DNA of 64,000 nt from Onchocerca lupi (Eukaryota; Nematoda; Chromadorea; Rhabditida; Onchocercidae). Positions 52,701 to 64,000 of the stretch are shown one piece after another. Made by a program: the position numbers and the translations under genes. The notes under the pieces were generated by a model, which was given only the letters and a program-made list of their open reading frames with translations, did not search any database and was not told the origin of the DNA. Positions within the stretch are counted from its first letter, which is position 1. Each line of letters starts with the position of its first letter. Location: assembly GCA_028564675.1 (NCBI GenBank), contig JAOVVO010000097.1, positions 106,027-170,026 of the forward strand, written 5' to 3'.

Positions 52701-55700
52701 CTATTTGATCTTTACATATTCCTATATGCAATTAATTAAATCTTTCGGATTTGTTCGACAGTGTTTCTATTAATCGTTCCGAGGTTTCTCATTAATGTTA
52801 TTTTCTATTTGTACTGTTAATTTGTTCTTTTTGTTTTCCAATGAGAATTTCTTCTCCTAATCAGAATTTTTGTTCATTCTGATGATTGTAATTGTTCTGG
52901 TACGATCCAAATGGACAATCTTAACTCTTTATATATAATATTTGTTTACTGCATGCTAACTTTAGCACAATTTACAACATGTTAATTTATAGCTCAAAAG
53001 GAGTTAATTTACAACATGTTAATTTTAATACAAGGGGAATTTGTTTGCTATTTGTGACCATAGCACAATTTACAGCATGTTAACATGGCGTAAACAAAAT
53101 CTCTTTGCGAATTTACAATTTTATAGCACAATGCAATTTACAATATATTAATTATAACGTAAAGGTCAAAAGCTTATTATTCGAACATATTTCTATAATA
53201 CAGAGATTCTTCGATTATTTCGTCATATCTTTTTTCCGACACAAATGGTTTTTCTTGAATCGATCATCGAAATTGCTTTTTATTTGCAAAGTTGTCTTAA
53301 CTGTATGGGCTTATATTTTTTATGTTTTGCTTTTTACAACCAGTGACTATTCAAACAATACTTGTAATTGTCATTGTCATCCTAACTTTTATGTCTTTAA
53401 GTTATATAACCGATTTTATGCCTTTCTAAAATCAATTTTTTCCGTTTATATATCTGTTGCAGTAAATTGAATGCCTTTATATTCCTAGCGTATTGTTCGT
53501 CGTGTATGTTGATTCAAATTATATTATGTTTAGAAACTTCGTAATGATAAGTTGTTATGGCTCCAGAGAAAGTTGGGTTTAAAATTCTTTTCATTTGGGA
53601 GAGGAAGCAAACATCAATCGTTGTAATGTTTTATCCTTGAAGAGCAAAGTATTTGTGCCGAAAGAAATTATGAACTTTGGTTTTTAGCAGTTGGAGCATA
53701 GTAATTTTCGGAGTTGATCGCAATTTTCAGTTATAGCCTAAAACCGATTTGGTCGAAAATATGATGCAGAAAGGGGACGATAAGGTAAATTATCTCTTTT
53801 TAGAAAAATTTGAACGTATAACTTCATTTTGCTTCAAATTTTGCTTTAATCTAAACATATTGCAACAATAGGGAAGCAGTAGTCAGATATATACAAACTT
53901 AGAAGAATGAATGATCTTTAAAACAGCAGCTGTAAAGATCATTTATTTATTTACTTTATATCTAAGCTAGATAGCTCATCATAAGTACGACCGTAAGAAT
54001 GACTTTTTCTGTTTTTATGTTGTTTAAATATTTGTAAACTATTCTATAAAAGCTGCACATCACTAGAGCGGTTGATACATTGATAAAAAAAAGTTTCTCG
54101 GAAAGTCGTACGTGGCTTTTAAAATATTAAAATCAGTGTCATGGTGGCATATATTTCATGGAATTCGAAATTTGAATTTCGAATTCTTTTAGCAGAAATT
54201 TAATTATAAATACTACCGAATATGAATGCATAAAAACAGTTGTATTGTTTTATCAAACATTTATGTTGAAGGCAGCGATGCTGGTAAGTTTGGCGATAGC
54301 TTTGATGAATATGCCAGAAATAACAGTCAATCATTAATAGATTTTTTTACAATCCAGCACTGAATTTGAAATTGTTTCTTGAACTTATCGATTTGTGAGT
54401 GTTCCTTGATGTTCATTTGAAATTCAGCTGCACTATTTTAATTCTATTGCTTGTCTGATTTTTTGAAACTTTCCGAGTTTCAGTTACACCAAGATCAACA
54501 CAATTACTCTGTTCATTGTTGCATCTTTTGAGCTTGACCTATTTTTCGAATTCTTTTAGCAGAAATTTAATGACTCCCTATAACCTCTCTTTTGCTCTCG
54601 ATGTCAGCCTCAAATTAGTTCTTTTTTACTGTTCACTACATATCAGGTCATAATGTCATAATGAGAGTCAATCCCAGATTTAGCTATGGCAATGCTTAGC
54701 AAATTGGAATTGCATGAATATTATCTACACTTGAATTGATCCATCACTAATGCGTCAGTCCTTGCGAATGAGTTTTCTGCAGTTCTAAATAGTAAGAAAG
54801 ATGGAAAAAAAAAAAAAAAGAAAAAATGAGGATTAATTATCATTGTTGAGAAAATTAAAAAAATTAAAAGGCAATCTGATAAATGATGCAATTGAAGCTG
54901 AAATTGGTGAGAAAAATTGATAGTCTTCAAATTTCCTTCATGCTTAGGTTTGTCATCATCATGCAACTAAACTAAACTAATATTGTGTCAAGAATCAGAT
55001 CAACGGAAGAAATTGAAATGGTAATTGTAATGAATGGGATTGTTATTCTGCTTGGCTCATATAATACTCTTTCAGCTTTTTCCAGCATGAAAGTTTCTTA
55101 AAAACTTTCATCGATTGATGATGCTCTAGAGGACTATATCTGCTACTTACTTTTTCTCCTTATAATTGCTGCAGCTTTTTGCATGTTATTCCGATAACTT
55201 TGTGGATCTTCTCAGTGAGGAAAGCTTGCATCATTAAGTTACTGAAATTACTATAACGATCGAGCGATAAATACCTTTGTCGTTTCATTTCTAATTTGGA
55301 AAGACGTTTTTTGTTTCAGTATTAGTCTTCCTATTTCATTCTTCAAATATCGTTTTTCCAAATATTTTAATCCAATTTTTTTTTAAATTTAACAAAAAAT
55401 CGGTAAAGATTTTGTCCTTTATAGTTTATCACATCAGCCATACCTATTAATTCTCTTACATTCATCCTTTCTTGTTTACTTTCACCGAGATTTTTCAGAG
55501 TTCGGAAGAATGGAAATCATCAACAAAACGCGAAACTCTTCTAGGAATGGAACAGGAACTACGGAATCTCCTGGAAACAGCATTACCCGATCAAAAAGAG
55601 GCCCGTTTGAACTTTAAACTAAGAAATTTTACTTTTTATTTCCTAATGGATTGCTAGATTATAAATTTCAAATTTTGTCATTTCTAGATAATGAAAGATA

Positions 55701-58700
55701 CCTTCATGTTTAAGGGAAGTAAGTGACATATGTACATATTTATTTATAAATAATTCCATAATATCTTTCAAAAGTCACTTTTAAAATATCTTGAAAACGC
55801 CAGATGAATGAATGAAAGACACAAATAATTTTCAAATGTCTGTTCTATGCTTCTGATGACTAGGAATATTTCTGTTCCATCGTTCCGATCAACTGCAATA
55901 TTAAATATTTTTCAGACTACAAAAAAGGAACTGAGTGGTTTCCGAGACTTGTTTTCGCGTTTTCTTCGCGCTAAAACCACTATTGAATGGAAAAAAATTC
56001 AACCGCTGCCCGATAATGCAATTATATCCTATAAAGAAGTATTAGTTTTACATATCTAATTAATTCCATCTTCAATTTCATAATATACTGTTGCATGTAC
56101 TTTCCGCTCTAGTGTTAAATAACATGGAAAGATTTAGATAAAACGTGTAGTCGAAGTAATGTACAAATACTATCTTCTCTACTTTGTTTTTTGCCATTCT
56201 TTCTATTTCCACAAAAAAATTATTCCAGTTAAAATTACATGATCCAAGCAAAGATCTAGTAACCGATCGCTTGAGCAAACTGGTGGTTGTAAAGTTGAAT
56301 GGTGGTCTGGGTACATCGATGGGTTGCAAAGGTCCGAAATCTGCGATTTCAGTTCGAAATGATCTGACATTTCTCGATTTGACATTACAACAAATTCAGG
56401 TATGCTAATTTTCTGATATTAATGAATGAGTGAAATCATGACTATTTCGGAGTGCGAATCTATTTTCCTAATTGAAATTTAAGTTTTTAATATTAAATAA
56501 ATTATCAGTCAATAAAATACAATAGCTTTAAAAAGTCAAAACTAATTTACAAATTTGTTCATGATTTGGACAGATTGTTTGTTGATATGATATCAGTCTA
56601 TCAGATCATTTTATTTTACTCAACTCATATAGCCGCTTATTTATAATATTAACAGAATATTTTACTTTAACCACATTCGCAGTATAATCCAACTGTATTG
56701 CGAGTAGTTACAATGCTATTTTAATTAATGAGATGATTTAATAGAAATAATGGTTTTGCTTGATTGTAATGATAAGAATAAAATTCTTTTTGACCCAGTT
56801 TATTCTACTCACTTATATGTCTCTGTGTATTAATGTGAACAGTTTTTAGAATATGAATCGTACCTACGACGTCAATGTACCATTGGTTTTGATGAATTCA
56901 TTTAACACAGATGAAGATACAAAAAAATTATTAAGGAAGTACAAAAATGTGCAAGTTGATGTGCACTCTTTTTGTCAATCCAAATATCCACGAATATTTA
57001 AGGAATCACTTATGCCGATTGTGAAAAATGTTGCCGATAGTGATCATGATGAGTAAGCTGACTTACTTACATTACTAAAATTATTTATTTATTCCTTTTT
57101 TTTTGCTCACTTAACTTTATCTTTATGAAATCAGTTATTGTTCCATTTCAACAAATCTGTCAGCTTATTGTATTTTGCGAATTTTTTAGATGGTACCCAC
57201 CTGGTCATGGTAATTTCTACGAAGCATTTTATAATTCAGGACTTTTGGATAAGTTTCTTCAAGATGGAAAACAGGTTAGTATTTTGCAAAGTTTTAGATA
57301 TATGTATCAGTTTCGTTTCGATTTAATAATAATTAAATTCGATTTTAATTGCTCTAAATAGTTATATCTTTCTTCTTCAACTTCAAATAGCTCTTAATTT
57401 AGATCATAATTATCACATTTTCGTACGAGTATTGAAATTATTTTTATTTATATGAAGTTCAAGCTAGTAATCAATCCTTAAATTAATTGAGTAGGTTGAA
57501 TTATGGGACAAAATCCATTTATTTTTAACAATATATGTACGGCTGTCTGTAAAAAATCAATTATTAGCAATATTTCCTCTGAATCTAACTTTATTTTATT
57601 TTAGTTCTGCTTCTTATCAAATATTGACAATATGGGTGCAACGGTTGATATGAATGTATTAAATTTCATTGTACAGGAAATAAATGGTCAGCAGCCAGAA
57701 TTTGTAATGGAGGTTACTGATAAGACCAGGGCTGATATTAAGGTTCAATTATAATAACTTTACGGCAGATTTAATTTTTTTTTGTAAAACTTCAAGGAAA
57801 TTTAAGAAATTTTCTTAATGATTCTGCTTTCATTTGTGAAAATTAATCTTTTTGCGCTTCAGGGTGGTACACTGATTCAATATGAGGATCGACTGATGTT
57901 ATTGGAAATCGCTCAAGTGCCAAAAGATTATGTTGATGAATTTAAAAGCGTAAGCAAATTCAGGTTTGTTCACTGATCGTTTAAATTTGATTTTAAGTCA
58001 GTTCAAATCAAAAAAATCTTCATTGATAAAAAACTCGTTCAATGTTGCAGAATATTTAATACGAATAATTTATGGGCCAAATTAACTGCAATCAAGCGAG
58101 TAGTCGAGCAGAATGAATTAGAAATGGAAGTGATCGTTAATCCGAAACATCTGGATCGTGGTGTAGATGTGATACAGCTGGAAACTGCTGCTGGTGCTGC
58201 CATCAAAAATTTCAAAGGAGCATGCGGTATATTTTTTGAAATTGTTCATGATCATTTTGTTTATAGAATTTTTCCTCCAAGGCAAAGCTAATTTTTAGAA
58301 AACTTGTTTTCCATTTCCTTCTTTTTTTTTTTTGCAGGAATTAATGTTCCTCGCTCACGGTTCCTTCCTGTCAAAACGACTTCAGATCTTTTGTTGCTTA
58401 TGTCAAATTTATATGAAATCGAAAATGGCAACTTAACATTCAGTCGTCTTCGTTCCTTTCCGACAACACCACTTGTCAAGTTAGGCAGTTGTTTTAACAA
58501 CGTAAGTCATTTTTTGATACTGCTTCAATTTTATTTTGAACGTATATTCCCATATTTGGCATGTTCATTTTAATGTAAACACTATTTAGGGTCATTTTCT
58601 TGAATGTATTTATTACGTCAGAAAGACCAGATATGAAAATGATTGACCTTTTCTTAACCAGAGCGAATATATTAAACTGTTATTCATTTCAGGTACAAGA

Positions 58701-59169
58701 TTATTTGAAACGTTTCCAGGGCATCCCAGATTTACTCGAATTGGATCATTTAACAGTATCTGGTGATGTATGGTTCGGCAAAGATGTTACATTAAAGGTA
58801 TTTCCTTATTGCACTTATTTGCTGAATTTTCGACCGAAAAAAAATTTTATCTGGCTCATTTTGTCCAAAATTTAGAATTAGTAATTATCCAGTAGGTTAT
58901 CGATTTGGAAACCAACATTCAATCTTTATATTTTTCTCAATCTTAAATCATTCTTTTTATAGAAATTTCCTGAAATTCTTTTTTCAATGCTCTTGAGTTC
59001 TATTTTCGGTCGAAATTTATTTTCAATCGGATATAATGTTAGAAATACATCTGATTTTTAGGGTACAGTGATAATAATAGCAAATCATGGTGATCGTATC
59101 GATATTCCACCAGGAACCATTCTTGAAAACAAAATTGTTTCCGGCAATCTTCGGATTCTGGATCATTAA
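49746..59169 (+). CDS. UGP2: UTP-glucose-1-phosphate uridylyltransferase (UDP-glucose pyrophosphorylase)
   Basis: This cytosolic enzyme makes UDP-glucose and pyrophosphate from UTP and glucose-1-phosphate, feeding glycogen, trehalose and glycan synthesis. Exons: 49746-49817, 55499-55604, 55688-55707, 55916-56038, 56229-56399, 56850-57052, 57190-57274, 57605-57742, 57863-57963, 58051-58226, 58338-58501, 58693-58797, 59062-59169 (TAA). All join in frame to 523 residues, close to the animal length of about 500. From exon 4 onward, identity to the family is obvious: the nucleotide-binding LVVVKLNGGLGTSMGCKGPK (about residues 125-144), VPLVLMNSFNTDEDTKK, WYPPGHG, FLSNIDNMGATVD, FVMEVTDKTRADIKGG, IFNTNNLW, NVPRSRFLPVKTTSDLL, and the C-terminal beta-helix LDHLTVSGD...ANHGDRIDIPPG...SGNLRILDH. 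Exon 1 (MVEKGDRYRFNSELFGHLQE) and the 20-nt exon 3 rest on frame, splice sites and base composition rather than family identity. A 5.7 kb first intron is unusual here. Confidence 0.92.
52964..53153. repeat. Cluster of degenerate AATTTACAACATGTTAA repeats
   Basis: The motif AGCACAATTTACAACATGTTAA and variants (AGTTAATTTACAACATGTTAA, AGCACAATTTACAGCATGTTAA, AGCACAATGCAATTTACAATATATTAA, shown here as short pieces) occurs at least four times in 190 bases with irregular spacing. It could be a decayed minisatellite or a factor-binding cluster. Confidence 0.6.
54161..54186. repeat. 26-base perfect-arm palindrome
   Basis: GAATTCGAAATT and AATTTCGAATTC are exact inverted copies separated by TG. The right arm continues into TTTTAGCAGAAATTTAAT, and this right-hand part (CGAATTCTTTTAGCAGAAATTTAAT) recurs at about 54547-54571. 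Confidence 0.8.
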
Positions 59170-59452
59170 TAGCATCGCGAAGAATGTTATAAGAATTTGT
59201 CATTGTGTGGATTTTTTTCTCGAAATTAATAAGGATTGTAATTTTGCCGTCGCTAATTTGCTGGAAGTTGTCTTAATTTATTAAAGAATCATTTATTTGT
59301 TTATAATGCTTAAAATTTATTTACTTTGCTCTGTTTCATGTCTTCCCAAGTTTTCTCTTTTTTGAAATCATACAATTTTCTACTCTTATGACCGATTAGT
59401 TGAGTCTTTAATCATCTAGCTATAGAGCATGGTGTATCTATTGGTTCTTAAT

Positions 59453-59465
59453 AATAAATAATAAA
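59453..59465 (+). terminator. Polyadenylation signals of the UGP gene
   Basis: Two overlapping-spaced AATAAA hexamers (59453-59458 and 59460-59465) lie about 285 bases after the TAA stop, a plausible 3' end for this transcript. Confidence 0.5.
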
Positions 59466-61079
59466 TCAAACGCAATTTTTTGGTTCTTTGTTAGTTTTTA
59501 TTCAGCACTCCATATAATATATTTTTTAAAATTCCTTTCAAACTTTTGGCAGGCTATTGCTTATCTTTTACTATTCATCACTATTTTATTCCTACTAAAT
59601 CAAACTATTTTGCCCTTAATCTCAATACAATTTCTCTGATTATTTAGAAAAAAAAAAAACTCGGTAAAATCATTTATTCCTTATAAATTAATGAATAAAC
59701 GGCATAAATAATATAAAGCGACAGAAAGAGACCAAAAGATATATTTCCTCATTACAGAAAGTTAAATCATGACTAGCTTTACTGCTGTAAACCGACATAA
59801 CTCACGTTTTCCTATTAACATTATTTCCTAACGAAAATTTGAAGTTTTAAAAATAGTGATTTCATTGATGATTTTACTAACAAAAAAAAAAAAAATTCGA
59901 TGAATCCTCGAAATCCTAAAAGTTGACATATCTTCCTTTTAAAAAAGCATTTATAAAGCAATGAGCCAATGATAAGAGAACGATGATGTACCATTAATTA
60001 TTTATTATTATAAGCCACTCAATTGTATTTTATTTTAGTAAATTTGTCTTTTCTACTACTACAACTTCCCTACTGTAATATATGCTTTTATAAAGAAGTA
60101 CATATGTAGTATATTTAAATTTTTTTTTTTCTACTTAAATGTCACTATTCATGAAGAATAACTGAAATGAATCTAATCGCATACTTTTTTTTTTGTAGTA
60201 TCTTCGCATTAATATCAATCTCTCTGTTTTTTTTTTGTGGCAATTTAAATGGAAACTCATACAATGGTCTACATGCAGCTTTTTTTTTTCCAGTGTACCA
60301 TAATTCTAATTAATTGTTTACTTCTAGAAATATGCTGATTTTATAACTTGACACCTCTCTTCCATTTCAGGCATGGAAATTTTATATCATACTGAGTAAA
60401 ATTTTAGCTTATAGTCACTTGATCAGTATATTTAATTCAGAAATTTTGCTGCTATGTAAAATATTGAGATACAATATATGGATTGTGGAAGCCTTTCAAT
60501 TTTATAAGAATCATTTTTATAACAGTAAAAAAGTAATAATATTTATGTTTGATTGTATGAAACTTCCTGTTAAAAATATTCTAGTGCAAAATTTTTACAT
60601 TTCAATATAATTAATAATTCAATGATTATATATTTCGTCTCTACACCTTGAACACTCGAGTGTGCATCGATACGTTTTGATATAAGATTTGGGATAAACA
60701 ACGAACCAAATATTACTGCGCTTTTCGTTTATATATATAAATATTTACAATATAATATCATAAAAAATCAAGAATTAACACAATTTTCCAGAACTTTGTT
60801 AGGTCGCAAAGCATTGAAACTAAAGGTTTTTTATTCGGCGAAGATTGTATAGACTTTTTTTATGATGAATTATGATACTATAAGTTACAGTTGAAAATTT
60901 TTGTGGCATTTTATGTAATAACTTCTATTAGTTCATGATCGAGCCTCTTTCGGAGAGATAATTTCGTGTTTAGTTGAGGGTTAGTACGAAATTACATGGA
61001 TACAAATGATTGTCGAATCTATGTTCAAACGTGGAGTGAATTCCTCTAAATTTCTCATGCTGTTTACCGAACAGGTTTT
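59466..61079. other. Convergent 3' spacer
   Basis: Lies between the 3' ends of two convergent genes and is AT-rich with several poly-T tracts. TTTATT at 60830-60835 is an AATAAA on the minus strand, about 245 bases past the stop of the small membrane-protein gene. CACTCGAGTG at 60653-60662 is a short palindrome. No gene was recognised. Confidence 0.45.
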
Positions 61080-61797
61080 CTAAATAACAAAGAGAGCAAG
61101 TATTAGCATAGCAAGCAAACCGAGCACAATGATCAAGGCTATCGTCCACAAGAGTTGAGCTATTCCGTCACACCAAAAATGGGTTTTACTTGACTTTTGC
61201 GCCTTCTTATTCTGATATTTTCTTTGTTGTCGAGTTGTTGTCTGAAATGATTGCTGCATGAAGTGGTATTTTCTGAATATCATCAACACATCAGACTACT
61301 CTAGTTCAGCCCGTAACAACAGAACGGATGTGATTAACATCAGTTTCTCATAATGCCATTCAAATTATTTTACTGTCCATTCCGCTAAGCTGCTAATAAT
61401 CACTTGTTTGACGGTCAATGATACACATCGTTGATCTGAGAGAACAATATCAAGATAGATGAGTATGATCCACATCTCGATATGTTCTCTCAGATCAACG
61501 TTCGTGTAGATCGAAGAGGGGAACGATTCTTCCTCAAGGAAATCGATCATACTTGACCTAATATTGCTCATGTTAGGCATGTGAAAGTCATTTTTAACTT
61601 ACCGTCGCATTCGAATAGTAAGGTAAATGTGGTGAAAATGGGGAATATTGCGGTGGCGATGAGGTGAAGTAGTACGGTATGTAAGGTTGAGGGGCACGCC
61701 ATAAATGGGTTATTGTCGGGAAAGAAGCAGTTTGTGTATTGCAGAGGATGAGATCCATGTTCTCTTCCACGCTATCGCTATTGGCATTTAGACGCAT
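61080..61797 (-). CDS. Small Pro/Tyr-rich protein with C-terminal membrane anchor
   Basis: Two exons, 61797-61603 and 61241-61080 (TAG), join in phase 0 to a protein of 118 residues; I do not recognise the family. It starts MRLNANSDSVEENMDL, then has a Pro/Tyr-rich segment (about residues 34-61, YIPYYFTSSPPQYSPF) containing PPQY at 48-51, which matches the PPxY pattern bound by WW domains. A basic linker follows (TTTRQQRKYQNKKAQKSSK, residues 66-84), then one strongly hydrophobic helix (about 92-118) at the very C-terminus. With no signal peptide this resembles a tail-anchored protein facing the cytosol. Donor CG|GTAAGTT and acceptor TTTCAG are good. An AG site just upstream (AAACCAG, about 61806) could accept a spliced leader, or an upstream exon may exist, since the frame stays open before the ATG. 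The intron holds a microRNA-like hairpin. Confidence 0.7.
61429..61500 (-). ncRNA. Candidate microRNA precursor hairpin in an intron
   Basis: CGTTGATCTGAGAGAACA at 61429-61446 is the exact reverse complement of TGTTCTCTCAGATCAACG at 61483-61500. Inside this 18-bp stem the pairing continues with one bulged A through ATATC/GATAT and, after one mismatch, AGAT/ATCT, leaving a loop of about 17 bases. A stem of about 26 pairs with small defects and a moderate loop is what Dicer/Drosha substrates look like. It lies wholly inside the intron (61242-61602) of the small membrane-protein gene, so the host strand would supply the transcript. The hairpin is nearly symmetric, so the plus strand could fold too. 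I do not recognise the mature sequence. Confidence 0.5.
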
Positions 61798-64000
61798 AGA
61801 TCTATCTGGTTTGATGAAATAAATTATAAATATACTCTTGTATGATACGAACAATCAGAAAACTTCAACTGCTTTAAATTTCTGATAAGAAGGGAAAAAC
61901 AAATGATAAAACATTCGCTGATTAATATCAATGGATACTACCAAACTTCAAGAAAAATAGAAAAGTATGAAGACAAAAAAGAAAATGATGCGATCAATGA
62001 GAAATGAAATCTCTAAGAGAAGTGAAATGCAAGAAAATGAAGGAAGGATGGACAAACGGAACGATGGGAAGAGTTAACTGTCGTGAAAAATTGATCTTTT
62101 GTACAATGTGAAAGTGAATGTGTTCCTGTCGCATACCTATCTACCTGTTGAGAGTAGTTGAATTAGTCGAATTTCTGTGCAGCTTTCCTGAATCATTCCT
62201 TCTGGCTAGTTTTGTAGATGCTATAAATACATTGGACTTGATCCTGTTTAAAGAGCAATTCATCTATGAATCATTATCGATAATAAAAAGATTTGGATAT
62301 CTTAACTGATTCGATAATAAAAAGATTTGGATATCTTAACTGATTTTCTTTAACCAAAAAGTAAACAGAATTGAAATTACGTTCAGCTTAACCAAGAGAG
62401 ATTCGACATACTGTAAAAAATTAATTTCATTTGGCTTTGCGAACTTATCAACTTGGTATGAATAGTTTTTCGTAAAAATCAATTTATTTCAAAATTCAAT
62501 CAATTAATTCAAATTAAGTGCGTTACAAATGATATCATTCGCTCTTGAAATTGAAAAATGAGAAGATTTTCGAACATTTGCTGATGTCACTATGTGAATC
62601 ACATTTAAAAACATTCAATAACAATTATTCCGTAAAGAACACTCCGTAAAGCTATCTTATGAACATTATATACTTCAGATATTTTTGCATCTCGTCTCAT
62701 CATCTATTACATACAACAAATAGTTCATTCCAGACAATGATCAAAAAGATTATTACATCTTTTTTTGCGACTAAATCTCATAATTATGTCTTCAGCCTAA
62801 TATTTCCAATTTATCCCTCATCGCTTGAGCCATAAATCATGCTGAAGCCTGAATTATCTCCCAACACTATTCAACGAAATGCGCCAACAATGAGAAGCAT
62901 ATCTATGATAATGAAATGACGCGTTCGATAAATATATTCAGGGGACCAATTTATTCTTTTAATTGGAAAAAAAAAATTAATAATGTAGTGAGCAAAAATT
63001 ACTGTACATCAAGGTCACTGGCTTCAGCATCACAATGGTGGACTATTACACCTGTCTATGCCATGTCATTCTTGTTATCAGTTCATTAACAACACAAAAA
63101 TCATTTCTCGTTCTTCATGTAACTCTGACATTGCTCTAATTCTATCAAAGGCAGTAAACCAATTGTTCGATAGTGCTAAATTCTTGTCCAATTTCGTAGC
63201 TCCGAAGGGAATTGCAAAAAACGTGAAGTTGGCAGTTTTTTCATTCACGCGATTTGCCTTTCTCTATCGTTGGTCGCTGTAATGATGATAATTTTATCCT
63301 ATCCTTGCACTTCCCGGGGAACTCTTTTTGCAGAATATTTTATTCATTTATCCCCTTATCTATTTTTAAGTAAGATAAGTACCCAAGCTATGCAAATAAT
63401 GAGATATTTCCATTCCCATCGAAATCACAAAATAAATCAGAAAAATTAAATAAGAACAGAATAATGCTCAAATATCCACCGATCACCTGATGACATTATT
63501 TCATTTAAAAGAAAAAAAGTATCTTAATACTGGTTTTAAAACTTAGCATATTTTAGTATTGGATACTGAAAATAATTTAAACATGAAGAGCGTTTTCCAA
63601 ATGAAAAAAAATTTTAATCTGAAATAAATGTATAATTTCTAAAAAGAATTATTTCATGATGATTGTATCGGAAAAGATCGTCAAATTCTGCATGACTAGT
63701 CCTTATTTTGAAATATACTCGATGTTCCAAGCATTGCTAATCGACTGCAAAAGAAATCTTGCAGGATATTGATAATAAAAGGCCAACAAATACTTTCAAC
63801 AGTACTTTCAGCAACTACTATTGTTACTGATAGTTAGGATAAGTGTCGAATATTATTCAAAAATTAAAAGAAAAAAATCATTGACCGATGTAATTCATTG
63901 ATTTGATATGAGCTACAAAAGCATTATTTCTTCAACGAAGAACAAAATACGTAAATAAAAAAATTGTCGGCTGTCCAACACATCATATCTTTTTTTACTT
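61798..64000. other. Right end of window, no gene recognised
   Basis: AT-rich DNA with the 34-base tandem repeat listed separately. The open frame at 63058-63282 has ordinary-looking composition, but no recognisable motif and no exon partners. Upstream exons or the promoter of the small membrane-protein gene may lie here. Confidence 0.4.
62277..62344. repeat. Perfect 34-base tandem duplication
   Basis: Two identical adjacent copies (62277-62310 and 62311-62344) of a unit beginning TCGATAATAAAAAGATTTGG and ending in CTTAACTGAT. The lack of differences suggests a recent event. Confidence 0.9.

Larger units (their letters stand above)
49818..55498. other. Proposed first intron of the UGP gene (5.7 kb)
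   Basis: No other gene was recognised inside. It holds a family of degenerate AGCACAATTTACAACATGTTAA-like copies near 53 kb, a 26-base palindrome at 54161 and T-rich tracts. If exon 1 is wrong, this is simply intergenic DNA and the gene starts nearer to 55.4 kb. Confidence 0.5.

Noticed and set aside
53105..53470. 121-residue plus-strand open frame with hydrophobic stretches, possible membrane protein
   Set aside because: The hydrophobicity comes from T-rich codons, it starts inside the repeat cluster, and no family similarity or exon partners were seen.
55847..55915. In-frame upstream extension of UGP exon 4 as an alternative N-terminus
   Set aside because: The extension (starting MLLMTRNISVPSF) is not family-like, and a good TTTTTCAG acceptor at 55908-55915 explains the exon start.

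Overview
This window reads as a stretch of nematode chromosome, most likely from a filarial or other clade III parasitic nematode. The base composition is strongly AT-rich and runs of A or T are common. Genes are cut into many short exons with small introns, and these end in T-rich TTTCAG/TTTTAG acceptors. All gene content is eukaryotic: a Fat-like cadherin, exonuclease 1, a ZNF622/Rei1-type zinc finger protein and UDP-glucose pyrophosphorylase. The genus is an inference; no species-specific marker was found. No bacterial operons, CRISPR arrays, rRNA or convincing tRNA genes were seen.

Layout. (1) Positions 1-10219, minus strand: the N-terminal part (about 1,340 residues, 25 exons, about 12 cadherin repeats) of a giant Fat-like protocadherin, with its signal peptide at 10163-10219. 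The gene runs off the left edge. (2) Positions 10220-38887: a gene-poor region of nearly 29 kb with microsatellites, a GC-richer structured block (candidate RNA) near 12 kb, a foldback-like element with long inverted arms (32.17-35.20 kb) and a decayed Helitron-type PIF1 helicase (36.6-37.4 kb). (3) Positions 38888-43179, minus: a complete 15-exon exonuclease 1 gene of 629 residues with all seven expected catalytic acidic residues. (4) Positions 44164-46731, plus: a complete 9-exon ZNF622/Rei1-like gene (384 residues), divergent from EXO1 across a shared gap of about 1 kb. (5) Positions 49746-59169, plus: a 13-exon UDP-glucose pyrophosphorylase gene (523 residues) with a proposed remote first exon, a 5.7 kb first intron and a 20-nt micro-exon. 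(6) Positions 61080-61797, minus: a small two-exon gene (118 residues) for a Pro/Tyr-rich protein with one C-terminal membrane segment. Its intron contains a 72-nt near-perfect hairpin that looks like a microRNA precursor.

The genes are unrelated housekeeping and developmental functions (planar polarity/adhesion, DNA repair, 60S ribosome maturation, nucleotide-sugar supply) and do not form a pathway. Exon boundaries were deduced by hand from reading frame, GT/AG sites and family similarity. Nearly all join in frame; the few weak junctions are named in the entries. I found no clear new biological system. The best candidates for new biology are the intronic hairpin, the inverted-arm element and the structured block near 12 kb.
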